Part shown: positions 16,977-25,799 of the stretch, one piece after another
How the letters are laid out: the number at the start of each line of letters is the position of its first letter
Position numbering within the stretch: position 1 is the stretch's first letter
Assembly (NCBI GenBank): GCA_014584575.1
Contig: JACTMP010000046.1
Span: 1 to 64,000, forward strand
Length of the DNA stretch: 64,000 nt
Source of the DNA: Chloroflexota bacterium
Lineage (GTDB): Bacteria > Chloroflexota > Anaerolineae > Promineifilales > Promineifilaceae
Direction: 5' to 3'
Position numbers and translations under genes: made by a program
Notes under the pieces: generated by a model
Seen by the model: only the letters and a program-made list of their open reading frames with translations
Told to the model about the DNA's origin: nothing
Database searches by the model: none

Positions 16977-17111
16977 CAGCAATTCTCAGTTTGGCAAAGC
17001 CCGGCGATTAAAATCGCGGCAACAAGAGGCAAAGCCCACCTTCGTGGGCTGGGCGCCAGTCGGCGAAGGCCGACTTTTATCTGCCGCAGTAAATCAAACT
17101 GAGAATTGCTG
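16977..17111. mobile_element. 135-bp MITE-like element with 16-bp terminal inverted repeats
   Basis: CAGCAATTCTCAGTTT (16977-16992) and its exact inverse AAACTGAGAATTGCTG (17096-17111) bound a segment that contains three small hairpins: GCGATTAAAATCGC, AGCCCACCTTCGTGGGCT, and GTCGGCGAAGGCCGAC. There is no ORF. No target-site duplication is obvious. It could be a non-autonomous transposable element or a structured RNA. It lies 16 bp before a strong promoter. Together with 16888-16942 it explains the gene-free stretch 16869-17205. Confidence 0.65.
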
Positions 17112-17127
17112 ATGGGATAGGCGGCAG

Positions 17128-17156
17128 TTGGAAAACGGCCGTGTCGTTGTTATAAT
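17128..17156 (+). promoter_or_regulatory. Sigma-70-type promoter for the HdeD-like gene
   Basis: TTGGAA (17128-17133), a 17-bp spacer and TATAAT (17151-17156). The spacer contains one ACGGCCGT octamer. A start near 17163 gives a leader of about 43 bases ahead of the AAGGAG ribosome binding site. Confidence 0.75.
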
Positions 17157-17205
17157 ATCCGTATTTATGTCAATTCCTGAAGTGTGCGTGAAGGAGAAAA
17201 AAACC

Positions 17206-17784
17206 ATGACCATGAGTCAAGCGCAAATGGAACAGAACAAACAGGCTGCCGCCAATTCCTGGTGGATATTTTTGTTGCAGGGCATTGCCGCCTTAGTCAT
17301 CGGCGTATTGCTGTTGACGGCTACCGAGCAAACCGTCACCGTCCTGGTGGCCCTGTTAGGTATTTACTGGATGGTGAGCGGCATTTTCAACATCGTGGCC
17401 GCCCTGGCCGGCCATGTGCCTGCGCATAAATGGTGGGTGATCGTGGCCGGGGTCATCTCCATTATTGCCGGGTTGGCTGTGCTGCGGAACATGGCCTGGT
17501 CGGCCGTCATTGTACCCAGTCTGGCGGTGCTCATCCTGGCTGTGGCCGCGCTCATCAACGGCGTGGTGACGATTTTTGCCGGACGCGCCCAAAATGGGCA
17601 GCGGGAGCGCTCTTGGGCGGGCTTTTTCCTGGGTATTCTCTATGTGATATTTGGTTTTCTGATTTTGGGGAATTTGTTAATGTCGGCCATGGCCCTGGTT
17701 TTTGCCGTCGCCATTTGGGGCATTGTCGGCGGCATTGTGCTGATTGTGCTGGCCTTCCGGGTGAAGAAGATGGCAGCCCCTTGA
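17206..17784 (+). CDS. HdeD-family (DUF308) membrane protein
   Basis: About 192 residues with six hydrophobic helices (for example IFLLQGIAALVIGVLLL, WWVIVAGVISIIAGLAVL, GFFLGILYVIFGFLILG) in the DUF308 repeat pattern. E. coli HdeD gives acid resistance at high cell density; the role of other members is unknown. The ATG at 17206 follows AAGGAG by eight bases and is preferred over an in-frame codon upstream that would overlap the promoter. The gene stands alone behind its own promoter. Confidence 0.87.
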   Translation: MTMSQAQMEQNKQAAANSWWIFLLQGIAALVIGVLLLTATEQTVTVLVALLGIYWMVSGIFNIVAALAGHVPAHKWWVIVAGVISIIAGLAVLRNMAWSAVIVPSLAVLILAVAALINGVVTIFAGRAQNGQRERSWAGFFLGILYVIFGFLILGNLLMSAMALVFAVAIWGIVGGIVLIVLAFRVKKMAAP

Positions 17785-17787
17785 TTC

Positions 17788-17833
17788 GTGAGCCGTGGCC
17801 CGTAATCCGTAAACCGATTACCGATTACGGGTC
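17788..17833. terminator. CCGTAATC/GATTACGG dyad at a convergent gene end
   Basis: CCGTAATCCGTAAACC and GATTACCGATTACGG form a stem-loop between the HdeD-like gene and the response regulator, which converge here. There is no strong T-run, so termination is a suggestion. The words belong to the repeat family seen at 321-416 and inside purL. Confidence 0.45.
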
Positions 17834-17840
17834 ACATTCT

Positions 17841-18230
17841 TTAAGCGGGTACGGCCGTCTGTGCCAATACAGTGTTGAGGTTCGCTACCAATTCGGCCGT
17901 TTTCATTGGCTTCCACATGTAAAAGTCCGCCCCCGCGGCCAGCCCTTCTGCCTCCGCGCCAAATTGGGTTTTGCCGCTGAGCATAATAACGGGCAGATGT
18001 GCGGTTTGCGGATTGGCGCGCAGTTTTCGGCAAAGTGTCAGGCCATCCATTTCCGGCATCATCACATCCAGAACAACGGCATCGGGCAGACATTGGGTGA
18101 TTTTATCCCAGCCATCCAACCCATCTACGGCCGTAGAAACGGCAAACCCATTTAACTCCAACAGCAACGTTAACATATCACGAATATGCGGCTCATCGTC
18201 TACAACTATAATTTCTGGTTTCACAGCCAA
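17841..18230 (-). CDS. Single-domain response regulator (CheY-like receiver)
   Basis: 129 residues, only a receiver domain. The acidic pair is in IVVDDEPHIRD, the phospho-acceptor Asp in AVVLDVMMPEMDG (about 54), Ser in VIMLSGKTQ and the conserved Lys in FYMWKPMKTAEL. It has no output domain, so it must act through protein contacts or as a phosphorelay element. No histidine kinase is adjacent. Confidence 0.93.
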   Translation of the reverse strand: MAVKPEIIVVDDEPHIRDMLTLLLELNGFAVSTAVDGLDGWDKITQCLPDAVVLDVMMPEMDGLTLCRKLRANPQTAHLPVIMLSGKTQFGAEAEGLAAGADFYMWKPMKTAELVANLNTVLAQTAVPA

Positions 18231-18326
18231 CTCCTCAGTGAATGAATAATTGATACAACTTCAGGCTGTGAACAGTATAACCGTGACGGCCGTTAAATTC
18301 AGCGGCATAATGGTACTAATAACGTT

Positions 18327-19001
18327 TTATGTATTTATGTGTTGGGGTGTTGAGGAGAGGAGGTGGGGCACGGCCATCAGGTCACAAACCACACCGGCAG
18401 CCAGGTCATGGGTGGGGCGACGCCGGTCTACCAGGTAAGCAGTCATACCCACCTGCCGCGCCCCCAAAACGCATGGCTCTTCGTCATCAAAAAACAGGCA
18501 CTCATGGGGCTGCACATGGAGCGCCTGGCAAATAGCCAGATACGCAGCCGCGGCCGGTTTAGCAGAGCCAATAACGGTAGCTGCGCACGCTTCGTCTACC
18601 AGATCGGCCAGGCCAACGGCCGTCAATGATTCCGCCAGACTCGCCAGACTAAAGTTGGAGAGTACCCCTGTTTTCAGCCCTTGCTGCCGCACCGCCAGCA
18701 GTGCGACGCGGGCATCGGGAAAGGCGCGCACAAAGCGCGTATAATCCACCTGTTGCAATTCCGCCAGAATGGCCGGCGACAAAGTTAACTCTGCCGCCAC
18801 CTGTTGCCAGAATCCCTGCCAGAACAACGTTTCCTCAGCCGGACTGCCGGGAAAACCCACCTGCACTCCCCACTGCTGCCACCGCCCAAACAATTCTGGC
18901 ACAGACAGCGGCAGCAGCGACTCGAAATAGGCCGAAGCCGCCCTCAGGTCAAAATCGGTTAATACACCATCGCGGTCAAAGATTACGGCCGTGTATTTCA
19001 T
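18327..19001 (-). CDS. HAD-superfamily hydrolase (phosphatase-like)
   Basis: 224 residues. Motif I FDRDGVLTDFD carries the nucleophile Asp (about 9) and acid/base Asp, motif II is GVLSNFS, motif III is GSAKPAAAAY with the conserved Lys, and motif IV is CLFFDDEEPCVLGA. A helical C1-type cap lies at about 18-85. It resembles subfamily IA phosphatases such as phosphoglycolate phosphatase or beta-phosphoglucomutase. Substrate unknown. Confidence 0.88.
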   Translation of the reverse strand: MKYTAVIFDRDGVLTDFDLRAASAYFESLLPLSVPELFGRWQQWGVQVGFPGSPAEETLFWQGFWQQVAAELTLSPAILAELQQVDYTRFVRAFPDARVALLAVRQQGLKTGVLSNFSLASLAESLTAVGLADLVDEACAATVIGSAKPAAAAYLAICQALHVQPHECLFFDDEEPCVLGARQVGMTAYLVDRRRPTHDLAAGVVCDLMAVPHLLSSTPQHINT

Positions 19002-19065
19002 CGTCGGGTCATCTGTTATCCATTATCCGAAGCCAGAAGTCGGATGAGGGATTTCGGGCTTCGGC

Positions 19066-22000
19066 TTATGGCGTCGGCGTCTCCGTTGGGCGGTCAGCTT
19101 CCGGGGTGGGTGATGGTTCCTCCGTAGGCGGGGGCAGGGTGGGCGTTTCGGTAGGCGGCACGGCCGTGCCCGTGGGCGATGGCGTCGGCGTGAACGTCGG
19201 TGATGCGGTGTGCGTCGGTGTAGCGGTGATGGTTGGCGTCTCCGTTGATGTGGGTGTGTTGGTTGGGGTGGCCGTGTGCGTGGGCGAGGCCGTTGGTGTA
19301 CCGGTTGGCTCTAAAATCATGACCACCATCCGCTTTTCTATGACGGTGGGGCCAGCTTCGGGATTGTAGGGATTATCCGGCCCAAAGAGCAAGATGCGAA
19401 TCGTCACCGGGCCGGTGGCATTGGTATTGGCCGTATCCCAGGTCGCCAGCACCCCATTTTCCACCGGGGACGGCCGTCGCTCCTGAATCAGCCCCCAACC
19501 ACCCGGGTTTTCACCCAGGCCATACTCCACCTGATAGCCGTTGAAGTTGGGCGCTTTCACTGTGCCCCAAATGTCAAAGATGCCGGAAACTTCGGCCCGC
19601 TCCCCCGGCTGGGCGATGATAATTTCCGGGCGGGGCGTATTTTGGTCACACGTCTGTTCGGGCGGCAGCGTTAGCGGAATGGCGATGTTGCGCGCCCGCG
19701 CCCACGCCTGCCCACCGGCTGTTGTTTCCACCCATTGTTTGGCTACAAACCGTTCCCGTTCCCACACCGCCGATTGGCCGCTCACCAGGATGTCAAAAAA
19801 AGTGGCCTCTTGCACCGATTCCGGGCAATACTCATTTGCCTGCAAGCCCGTCCACAAATCAATGGGAATAACCTGGCTAAAATCGGCGTCGGCGTTCAAC
19901 GGCAGTTGATCCTGGGCAAATCGTTCCACAACGCGGTTCACGCAGCCAGGGCCAGGGCGCGCCCCAGAATCGGCGCAAATCTCTACATCCACAATGCCGC
20001 CGGGCCGGGGAAAATCTACCGGCGCACGGCCGGCCAGGTATTGGCTCATAAAGCTGTTCCAGATGGGCGCAGCCACTTCCACGGCCGAAGCGTTTTGACC
20101 AATGGGGGTGTTATCGGTGTTGCCCACCCACACGGCCGTGACCACTTCCGGCGTATACCCAATCGTCCAGTTGTCGCGCACATCAAACCGGCTGCTACCG
20201 GACGTGCCCGTTTTGGCGGCCACGCGATGACCGGCGATCACCAATGGGTTGTTCAGTCCAAAAGCCGGTTGGCGGGCATTATTGTCGGAAAGAATATCAC
20301 TCAGCAGATAAGCGTGTTCCGGGCGCACCACCTGGGCTTCGGCTCCCGGCGGCGTCTGCTGGAACTGAATTTCGCCTAACCGATTTTCAATGCGGCTGAT
20401 GGCAAAGGGTTTAACAAAACGTCCCTGGTTCGCCAGCGCGCCAAACGCCCCGGCCATTTCCAACGGACTAATTTCGCCGCCGCCTAACGCCAGAGACAGG
20501 CCGTAATTAGCGGGCTGGCCTACGGTAGCACAGCTCTCATCTTGTAAAGAAGTCAGCCCCACTTTCTGCACGTTGGCAATGAAGTTACACACGCCCACAA
20601 ACTCCAGCGCTTTTACCGCCGGGACGTTGTAGGAGTTGCCCAGCGACGGCCGTACCCGCAGCGGCCCATGAAAAGTATCATCGTAATTTTTGGGCTGGTA
20701 GGGCGGGTTGGCCCCATCCGGGAAAGAGGTGGGCACATCCCAAATGAGGGTGGCGGGCGTCCAGCCATTTTCAAAAGCCGTCAGGTAAACCAGCGGCTTG
20801 ATGCTGGAACCAGGCTGGCGCGGCGCCAGGGCCATGTTCACCTGCCCACTGATCGCCTCGTTGTAAAAGTCGGCGCTGCCCACCAGCGCCAGAATCTCGC
20901 CGGTACTGGGCTGCACCACCACCAGGGCCGCATTATTGGCGCCGGCGTTGTTGATGCGGCTGCGGGCATCGGTCACGGCCGTGTCCGCCAACCGCTGCGC
21001 CTCTGGGTCTAACGTAGTGTAAATGCGCAGCCCACCACGATAGATAGACTGCGCCCCCAACAACGCTTCGGCCTGCTGCAAGACGGTGTATACAAAATGC
21101 GGGTGGCGCACCTGGGGCGCGGCAGGTGGGGTCATGTTGTAGATGAAGACGGCCGTTTCATTTTGCGCTGCTAGCGCCTCTTGATAGGTAATATACCCCT
21201 CGGCCATCATCAGGTTGAGCACCTGCGTCTGACGGATGAGCGCCCCGTCCGGGTTCGTGTATGGGTCCCAAAAAGCGGGCGCTTGCGGCAGCCCCGCCAG
21301 CAGCGACGCCTCCGCCAGCGTCAAATCTCTGGCCGACTTGTTGAAAAAGGTCTGCGCCGCCGCTTCAATACCGTACGCCCGATTGCCGTAATAAATCTCG
21401 TTCAAATACAGTTCCAGAATGGTATCTTTGTCGTATTTCTGCCACATTTCGGCCGCCAGGATGATTTCCCGAATTTTGCGGCGCAGGGTGCGTTCGGCAC
21501 GTTCTTCTTCGTTCAGCACCAGGGCGCGTACCAACTGCTGCGTAATGGTGCTGGCCCCAGAGACAGCCTCACCCTCTTGAGCAGCCTGAACAATGGCGCG
21601 GGTAATGCCAATGGGGTCAAAGCCGGGGTTCTGGTAAAAGCGGGAATCTTCGGTGGCGATGGTGGCGTCTATCAAATCCTGGGCAATTTCGGGCAGGGTC
21701 ACACGCACCCGGTTGCCCGTTTCCGGGTCTACCAGGGTGGAAAGCTCCACACCGTTCCGGTCGTAAATGCGGGCTGTTTCAAAGCTGCTGGCTTTGGCTT
21801 CCAGATCGCCAATTTCCGGCAGATCGGCGGCGATAGCGCGGTAGGCAAAGGCAGAGCCGGCCACCAGCAGCATGAAACCCACCACAAACGCCGCCACCAG
21901 GATGACCATGCTCCGAATCAGGCAGCCGCCCCAATTGCGTTTGGTGCGGCGCATGGGGCGCGGCGCTACTTCCTGCGGCGGCATGGCCACACGGGTAGCC

Positions 22001-22506
22001 GGCGGCGCCGGCCGGGCCGGTTGTTGCGGCGGTGGCGGTTGGCGTACCGGCTTTTGCGGGTACGCAGGCTGCTGTCGTACCGGTTGTGTGGGTGGTTGGG
22101 GGCGGGCTGCTGGTTGCGCGGGCGGCTGCGCGGGTGGTTGTTGGCGGGTTGGTGGTTGTGGGGGTGATGCGGGCGAAGCGGCAGTGGTCTGGCGGCTGCC
22201 GGGTATGGCCAGGTCGGGCCGCACCTGGGTGGCATCAAGATCGTGTACGGGCGGCCGCTCTCGCGGTGTGAGTTCCGGCGCGGCCAACGGCGGCGGCGCG
22301 GTTGGCTGCGCCTGGGCGGCCTCGTCCACCATCCCACTCAGGGTGATGGTGGGGTCGTCGGTCACATCCATCAGGTCAAACAGCGAGACTGTGTCCGCTT
22401 CATGTGTGGGCGGTGGCGGGGGAGGTGGGGGCGACGGCCGTTTGCCGACCGGCGTATCCTCTTCGGGGTTAACAATTGGTTCTTGGGTATCTTGTTCGTC
22501 GTTCAT
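19066..22506 (-). CDS. Class A penicillin-binding protein (PBP1A-like glycosyltransferase/transpeptidase)
   Basis: 1146 residues from the ATG at 22506 (MNDEQDTQEPIVNPEEDTP). Order: a Pro/Gln-rich cytoplasmic tail (about 30-190), one membrane helix (MVILVAAFVVGFMLLVAG), a GT51 transglycosylase with EDSRFYQNPGFDPIGITRA and the catalytic Glu plus GASTITQQLVR, then a transpeptidase with SxxK in PGSSIKPLVYL, SxN in GNSYNVPA and KTG in AAKTGTSGSSRFD. After an Ig-like segment it ends in a long Thr/Pro/Ser tail, probably a wall-spanning spacer. It polymerises and cross-links peptidoglycan. Confidence 0.95.
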   Translation of the reverse strand: MNDEQDTQEPIVNPEEDTPVGKRPSPPPPPPPPTHEADTVSLFDLMDVTDDPTITLSGMVDEAAQAQPTAPPPLAAPELTPRERPPVHDLDATQVRPDLAIPGSRQTTAASPASPPQPPTRQQPPAQPPAQPAARPQPPTQPVRQQPAYPQKPVRQPPPPQQPARPAPPATRVAMPPQEVAPRPMRRTKRNWGGCLIRSMVILVAAFVVGFMLLVAGSAFAYRAIAADLPEIGDLEAKASSFETARIYDRNGVELSTLVDPETGNRVRVTLPEIAQDLIDATIATEDSRFYQNPGFDPIGITRAIVQAAQEGEAVSGASTITQQLVRALVLNEEERAERTLRRKIREIILAAEMWQKYDKDTILELYLNEIYYGNRAYGIEAAAQTFFNKSARDLTLAEASLLAGLPQAPAFWDPYTNPDGALIRQTQVLNLMMAEGYITYQEALAAQNETAVFIYNMTPPAAPQVRHPHFVYTVLQQAEALLGAQSIYRGGLRIYTTLDPEAQRLADTAVTDARSRINNAGANNAALVVVQPSTGEILALVGSADFYNEAISGQVNMALAPRQPGSSIKPLVYLTAFENGWTPATLIWDVPTSFPDGANPPYQPKNYDDTFHGPLRVRPSLGNSYNVPAVKALEFVGVCNFIANVQKVGLTSLQDESCATVGQPANYGLSLALGGGEISPLEMAGAFGALANQGRFVKPFAISRIENRLGEIQFQQTPPGAEAQVVRPEHAYLLSDILSDNNARQPAFGLNNPLVIAGHRVAAKTGTSGSSRFDVRDNWTIGYTPEVVTAVWVGNTDNTPIGQNASAVEVAAPIWNSFMSQYLAGRAPVDFPRPGGIVDVEICADSGARPGPGCVNRVVERFAQDQLPLNADADFSQVIPIDLWTGLQANEYCPESVQEATFFDILVSGQSAVWERERFVAKQWVETTAGGQAWARARNIAIPLTLPPEQTCDQNTPRPEIIIAQPGERAEVSGIFDIWGTVKAPNFNGYQVEYGLGENPGGWGLIQERRPSPVENGVLATWDTANTNATGPVTIRILLFGPDNPYNPEAGPTVIEKRMVVMILEPTGTPTASPTHTATPTNTPTSTETPTITATPTHTASPTFTPTPSPTGTAVPPTETPTLPPPTEEPSPTPEADRPTETPTP

Positions 22507-22507
22507 T

Positions 22508-22566
22508 GTGTTGTAATTGAGTAATTGGGTAATTACGTAATATCTCAATTACCCAATTACCCAATT
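22508..22566. repeat. AATTGGGTAATTACG inverted repeat
   Basis: GTAATTGAGTAATTGGGTAA on the left pairs with CTCAATTACCCAATTACCC on the right. It separates the PBP1A-like gene from the MaoC-like gene, and the right edge overlaps the stop codon of the latter at 22565. Confidence 0.7.
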
Positions 22567-23029
22567 ACGCTTTGCTTTTAATCAGCATGATCCACTCACC
22601 ACGCTGCACGGTTTTACCTTCATGGTTTATAACGCCATACTTGATGGTAACGTTTCCGCCGCCAAGCCGCCGGAATTCCTTCGTTTCCACCACGCTGGCC
22701 TGCACGTGAATGGTATCGCCAATAAAGACGGGCAGGCTGAATTTGGCCGTTAGTTCACGAAAGGCTAATACGGTACCTTCAATGACGCCGGACTGCACCA
22801 TCAGCCCGGTGGCAATAGACTGCACCAACAGCCCATGCGCCACCCGCTGCCCAAACGTGTCCTGGGCGGCGTACACCGCGTCGGTATGAATGGCGTTGAA
22901 GTCACCAGACAACCCGGCAAAGTTGACAATATCGGCTTCGGTGATGGTGCGTGCGGCCGTCACCAACTCCTGCCCGATTTCAAAATCTTCAAAATGGTAT
23001 CCACGTGGTTTGTATTTCAGTTCGCTCAT
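22565..23029 (-). CDS. MaoC-like (hot-dog fold) dehydratase
   Basis: About 154 residues. The hydratase 2 motif is clear: FAGLSGDFNAIHTDAVYA (about 42-59), with catalytic Asp and His, followed by VAHGLLVQSIATGL. These enzymes hydrate enoyl-CoA type substrates in (R)-specific fashion. The start at MSELKYKPRG (23029) is preferred because the in-frame extension to 23050 is part of the GTGTCAGGTGTCATG repeat. Confidence 0.87.
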   Translation of the reverse strand: MSELKYKPRGYHFEDFEIGQELVTAARTITEADIVNFAGLSGDFNAIHTDAVYAAQDTFGQRVAHGLLVQSIATGLMVQSGVIEGTVLAFRELTAKFSLPVFIGDTIHVQASVVETKEFRRLGGGNVTIKYGVINHEGKTVQRGEWIMLIKSKA

Positions 23030-23034
23030 CTTTT

Positions 23035-23092
23035 GGGTGTCGGGTGTCATGTGTCAGGCGATTCCACATGACACCTGACACCTGACACATCA
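23035..23092. repeat. GTGTCATGTGTCAGG / CACCTGACACCTGACAC dyad
   Basis: The words GGGTGTCATGTGTCAGG and CATGACACCTGACACC form a long stem-loop between the MaoC-like gene and prfA. It is the second copy of the family at 16888-16942. Confidence 0.7.
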
Positions 23093-24166
23093 TCACTCTC
23101 TTTCGGTGGCGGCCAATTTTTCCGCTTCGTCGGCGACGGTGAGGGCGTCTATAAAGGGGTCGAGGTCGCCATCTATGACGACGGGCAGATTATAGCTGGT
23201 GAAGCCAATGCGGTGGTCGGTGACGCGGGATTGGGGGTAGTTGTAGGTGCGGATTTTTTCACTGCGGTCGCCGGAACCTACTTGCGATTTGCGGTCGGCG
23301 GCGACGGCCGTACTCTGCTTCTCCTCCTCCATCTCCTGCAAGCGCGCCTGGATGATCGCCATACCCAATTGTTTGTTTTGGGTCAGGCTGCGCTCGGACT
23401 GAATCTTGACCATCATACCGGTGGGTTTATGCACAATGCGCGCGGCCGTCTGGTTCTTTTGCATATGCTGGCCGCCCGGCCCGGCGGAGAAAGTGGCCGT
23501 AATCTCCAGATCGCGCTCATCTAGCGTAATGTCCACCGCTTCCAATTCCGGCATCACGGCTACCGTCGCTGCGCTGGTATGGATGCGTCCCTGTGATTCC
23601 GTGACGGGCACCCGCTGTACACGATGCACGCCACTCTCAAATTTGAAGCGGGAATACGCCCCCTTTCCTTTTACAGAAATAATGACTTCTTTGTAGCCGC
23701 CTACACCAATGCGGTTTTCATCCACGATTTGTGTTTTCCAACCCCGCCCCTCGGCATAACGGGTATACATGCGCAACAAATCGGCCGCAAAAATCGCGGC
23801 TTCGTCTCCACCGGTACCGGCGCGGATTTCGATGAAGACGTTTTTCTCATCCCGGGGGTCTTTGGGGATGAGCAGTTTGAGCATCTCCCCTTCCAGTTCT
23901 TCCAGCCGAGTGGTCAAACGCTCGATCTCCTCTTCGGCCAATGCCGAAAGGTCAGAGTCTTCTTCCAATTCGGCCATTTCTCTGGCTTGGGCCAGTTCTT
24001 CTGTCACCTGTTCGTGGGTGTGGTAGACGTTGACCAGCGGCTCCATTTCGGCGCGTTCTTGCGCTAATTCGGTTAATCTGACATGGTCGCTCAGGATGAA
24101 GGGGTCGGCCATTTGCCGGTCAATCTCTTCATACCGGGCGACGACTTTTCGGATTTTGTCTAGCAT
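23093..24166 (-). CDS. prfA: Peptide chain release factor 1
   Basis: 357 residues. The codon-reading tripeptide is PVT (RVPVTESQGRIHTSA), the RF1 type that recognises UAA and UAG. The peptidyl-hydrolysis motif is GPGGQHMQKNQTAARI, with GGQ intact and less usual residues after it. The N-terminal coiled coil is normal. The start ATG at 24166 follows only intergenic repeat sequence with no ribosome binding site, so initiation may be weak or the upstream DegV gene may help. Its methyltransferase PrmC is encoded at 11.5 kb. Confidence 0.95.
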   Translation of the reverse strand: MLDKIRKVVARYEEIDRQMADPFILSDHVRLTELAQERAEMEPLVNVYHTHEQVTEELAQAREMAELEEDSDLSALAEEEIERLTTRLEELEGEMLKLLIPKDPRDEKNVFIEIRAGTGGDEAAIFAADLLRMYTRYAEGRGWKTQIVDENRIGVGGYKEVIISVKGKGAYSRFKFESGVHRVQRVPVTESQGRIHTSAATVAVMPELEAVDITLDERDLEITATFSAGPGGQHMQKNQTAARIVHKPTGMMVKIQSERSLTQNKQLGMAIIQARLQEMEEEKQSTAVAADRKSQVGSGDRSEKIRTYNYPQSRVTDHRIGFTSYNLPVVIDGDLDPFIDALTVADEAEKLAATERE

Positions 24167-24167
24167 A

Positions 24168-24222
24168 AGGGATGAGATTGGAGATTGAGAGATTGGGAGA
24201 TTGACAACCTCTCAATCTCTCT
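24168..24222. repeat. GGAGATT/AATCTC dyad between DegV and prfA
   Basis: GAGATTGGAGATTGAGAGATTGGGAGATTG is followed by its inverted partner CTCTCAATCTCTC. It forms a stem-loop in the 57-bp gap between two genes of the same strand. Confidence 0.8.
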
Positions 24223-24223
24223 T

Positions 24224-25075
24224 TTAGTTTTCGGTGTAATACACCACCGACACCGCACCGGGGCCGGTGTGGGTGCCGATGACAGGGCTGATTTCGGACA
24301 GATAAAGGGATTCGGGGGCGATTTGGCCCTGGACACGGGCAAAAATCTGGTCGGCTTCGGCGGGAGCGGCGGCGTGGATGACGGCGGCATGGGTTTTCTT
24401 GCCGGCCGTCTCGTTGCTCATAATTTGCAGCATCTGGGCCACCGCTTTGTTCTTGGTGCGTACGCGCTCCAGCGGCTCTATTTTGCCATCGTGCAGGTGC
24501 AAAATGGGCTTGATGGAGAGCATGGTGCCGATGTAACGGGATGCGCCGCCAATTCGCCCACCGCGATGCAAAAACTCCAGCGTATCCACCACAAATACTA
24601 CCCGCATTTTGGGAATGAGGACACGGGCAGCATCGGCCGCCTCTTTATAATCTGCACCATTGGCGGCAGCGCGGGCGGCGGCTAAAGCCATAAAACCCAA
24701 TCCCATGGTGGTGGAACGGGAATCAACGACTTCGATAGGAACGCCTTCCACCATGGGCTGGGCGGCGATGGCGGATGCATAGGTGCCGCTGAGTGGTTGG
24801 GAGATGGTGAGGCAGACGATGGCTTCGGCCGTTTCCGCCGCCTTTTCAAAAGCGACCTTAAAGTCGCCGGGTGAGGGCTGCGAAGTGGTGGGCATTGTTT
24901 TGGCCGTCTTGAGCCGGGCATAAAAATCATTGGGTTTAATGTCCACGTTATCCCGCAGGCTTTGGTCTTCCCAGTTGACCAGCAGGGGAACCACATGCAG
25001 GTTATATTGATCCACCACTTCCGGGGGTAAATAAGCGGTGCTGTCTACAACAATCGCAACTTTTGCTTTGGCCAT
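24224..25075 (-). CDS. DegV-family fatty-acid-binding protein
   Basis: 283 residues. The N-terminal DegV signature VAIVVDSTAYLPPEVV, the TTSQPSPGDF loop (about 78-87) and SQPLSGTYASAI (about 112) line the acyl pocket in known structures. Family members (such as FakB) present fatty acids to the kinase FakA for phosphorylation. No fakA-like gene is in the window. AAGCTATGG marks the start. Confidence 0.92.
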   Translation of the reverse strand: MAKAKVAIVVDSTAYLPPEVVDQYNLHVVPLLVNWEDQSLRDNVDIKPNDFYARLKTAKTMPTTSQPSPGDFKVAFEKAAETAEAIVCLTISQPLSGTYASAIAAQPMVEGVPIEVVDSRSTTMGLGFMALAAARAAANGADYKEAADAARVLIPKMRVVFVVDTLEFLHRGGRIGGASRYIGTMLSIKPILHLHDGKIEPLERVRTKNKAVAQMLQIMSNETAGKKTHAAVIHAAAPAEADQIFARVQGQIAPESLYLSEISPVIGTHTGPGAVSVVYYTEN

Positions 25076-25105
25076 AGCTTTCTCCAGTTCTCCTTGAGGA
25101 ATAAT

Positions 25106-25200
25106 TTAGCGCAGAGGCGCGGAGACGCAGAGTAGTTGGTTCATGGAGAAAACCTTCGCGCTCTTCGCATCCTTCGCGGATTTTCACGGTTTTCAAAGTT
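25106..25200. repeat. GCGCAGAGGCGCGGAGACGCAGAG repeat block
   Basis: GCGCAGAGGCGCGGAGACGC and the loosely inverse CTTCGCGCTCTTCGCATCCTTCGCGG lie upstream of DegV. The same 'cgcagaggcgcagag' word is found in frame inside purK (36510-36543). The stretch 25076-25270 otherwise holds no gene that I can see. Confidence 0.6.
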
Positions 25201-25270
25201 GGGTCAGGGTATGGTTTTGTGTGTCAAAACCCGCCGAATGATAATCCGTTTTGGGTAAAGTGGCGAGAAA

Positions 25271-25305
25271 TGAAAACGGCCGTCTCCGGGAGACGGCCGT
25301 TTTCA
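25271..25305 (-). terminator. Intrinsic terminator of greA made from two ACGGCCGT octamers
   Basis: A perfect 17-bp inverted repeat (TGAAAACGGCCGTCTCC and its inverse) with a one-base centre lies 20 bp beyond the greA stop. On the minus strand the stem ends in TTTTCATTT. Each arm contains one genome-wide octamer. Confidence 0.75.
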
Positions 25306-25325
25306 TCACTTTTCTATTGGTGTTT

Positions 25326-25799
25326 TCAGGAAATGGCTTTAATTTGCAGCCGCAAGACGCCGCCCGGTGTGCTGGCGGAAACAACGTGCCCTTTTTTGGC
25401 CCCTAACAAAGCCTGGCCTATAGGAGATTCATTGGAGATACGGCCGTTGCTCGGATCCGCCTCATGCGCACCGACGATATAGTAAGTTTCCTCATCATCG
25501 TACCCATCTTCCACCACCGTGACCACGCTGCCCACCCGCACCACATCAGACGGGCCGGTGTCGGCAATAACCTGCGCCCGGCGCAGCGTATCTTCCAGGT
25601 CTTTAATGCGCCCTTCCACAAACGCCGCCTCTTCTTTGGCAGCGTGATAGTCAGCGTTTTCTTTCAGATCACCCTGGGCAATGGCCGCCTCTAACTTGAT
25701 GGCCATTTCGTGCTTCTTTTCGCCTTTTAAGTAGGTCAATTCTTCTTTGATTTTCTGTAGCCCTTCTTCTGTTATATAAACCACATCTTGTTCGACCAT
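25326..25799 (-). CDS. greA: Transcription elongation factor GreA
   Basis: 157 residues, the normal GreA length. The N-terminal coiled coil (about 8-75) ends in the DYHAAKEEAAFVEGRI segment, whose tip acidic residues (KENAD) enter the polymerase channel. The FKBP-like C-terminal domain contains GRISNESPIGQALLGAKKG (about 118-136). GreA stimulates transcript cleavage in backtracked RNA polymerase. Confidence 0.96.
   Translation of the reverse strand: MVEQDVVYITEEGLQKIKEELTYLKGEKKHEMAIKLEAAIAQGDLKENADYHAAKEEAAFVEGRIKDLEDTLRRAQVIADTGPSDVVRVGSVVTVVEDGYDDEETYYIVGAHEADPSNGRISNESPIGQALLGAKKGHVVSASTPGGVLRLQIKAIS

Noticed and set aside
21181-22167. A 328-codon plus-strand frame opposite the PBP1A gene
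   Set aside because: GC-rich shadow of the penicillin-binding protein, whose catalytic motifs are all present on the other strand.
23048-23050. Upstream start for the MaoC-like gene
   Set aside because: The additional seven residues are translated from an intergenic repeat, and no ribosome binding site precedes them.
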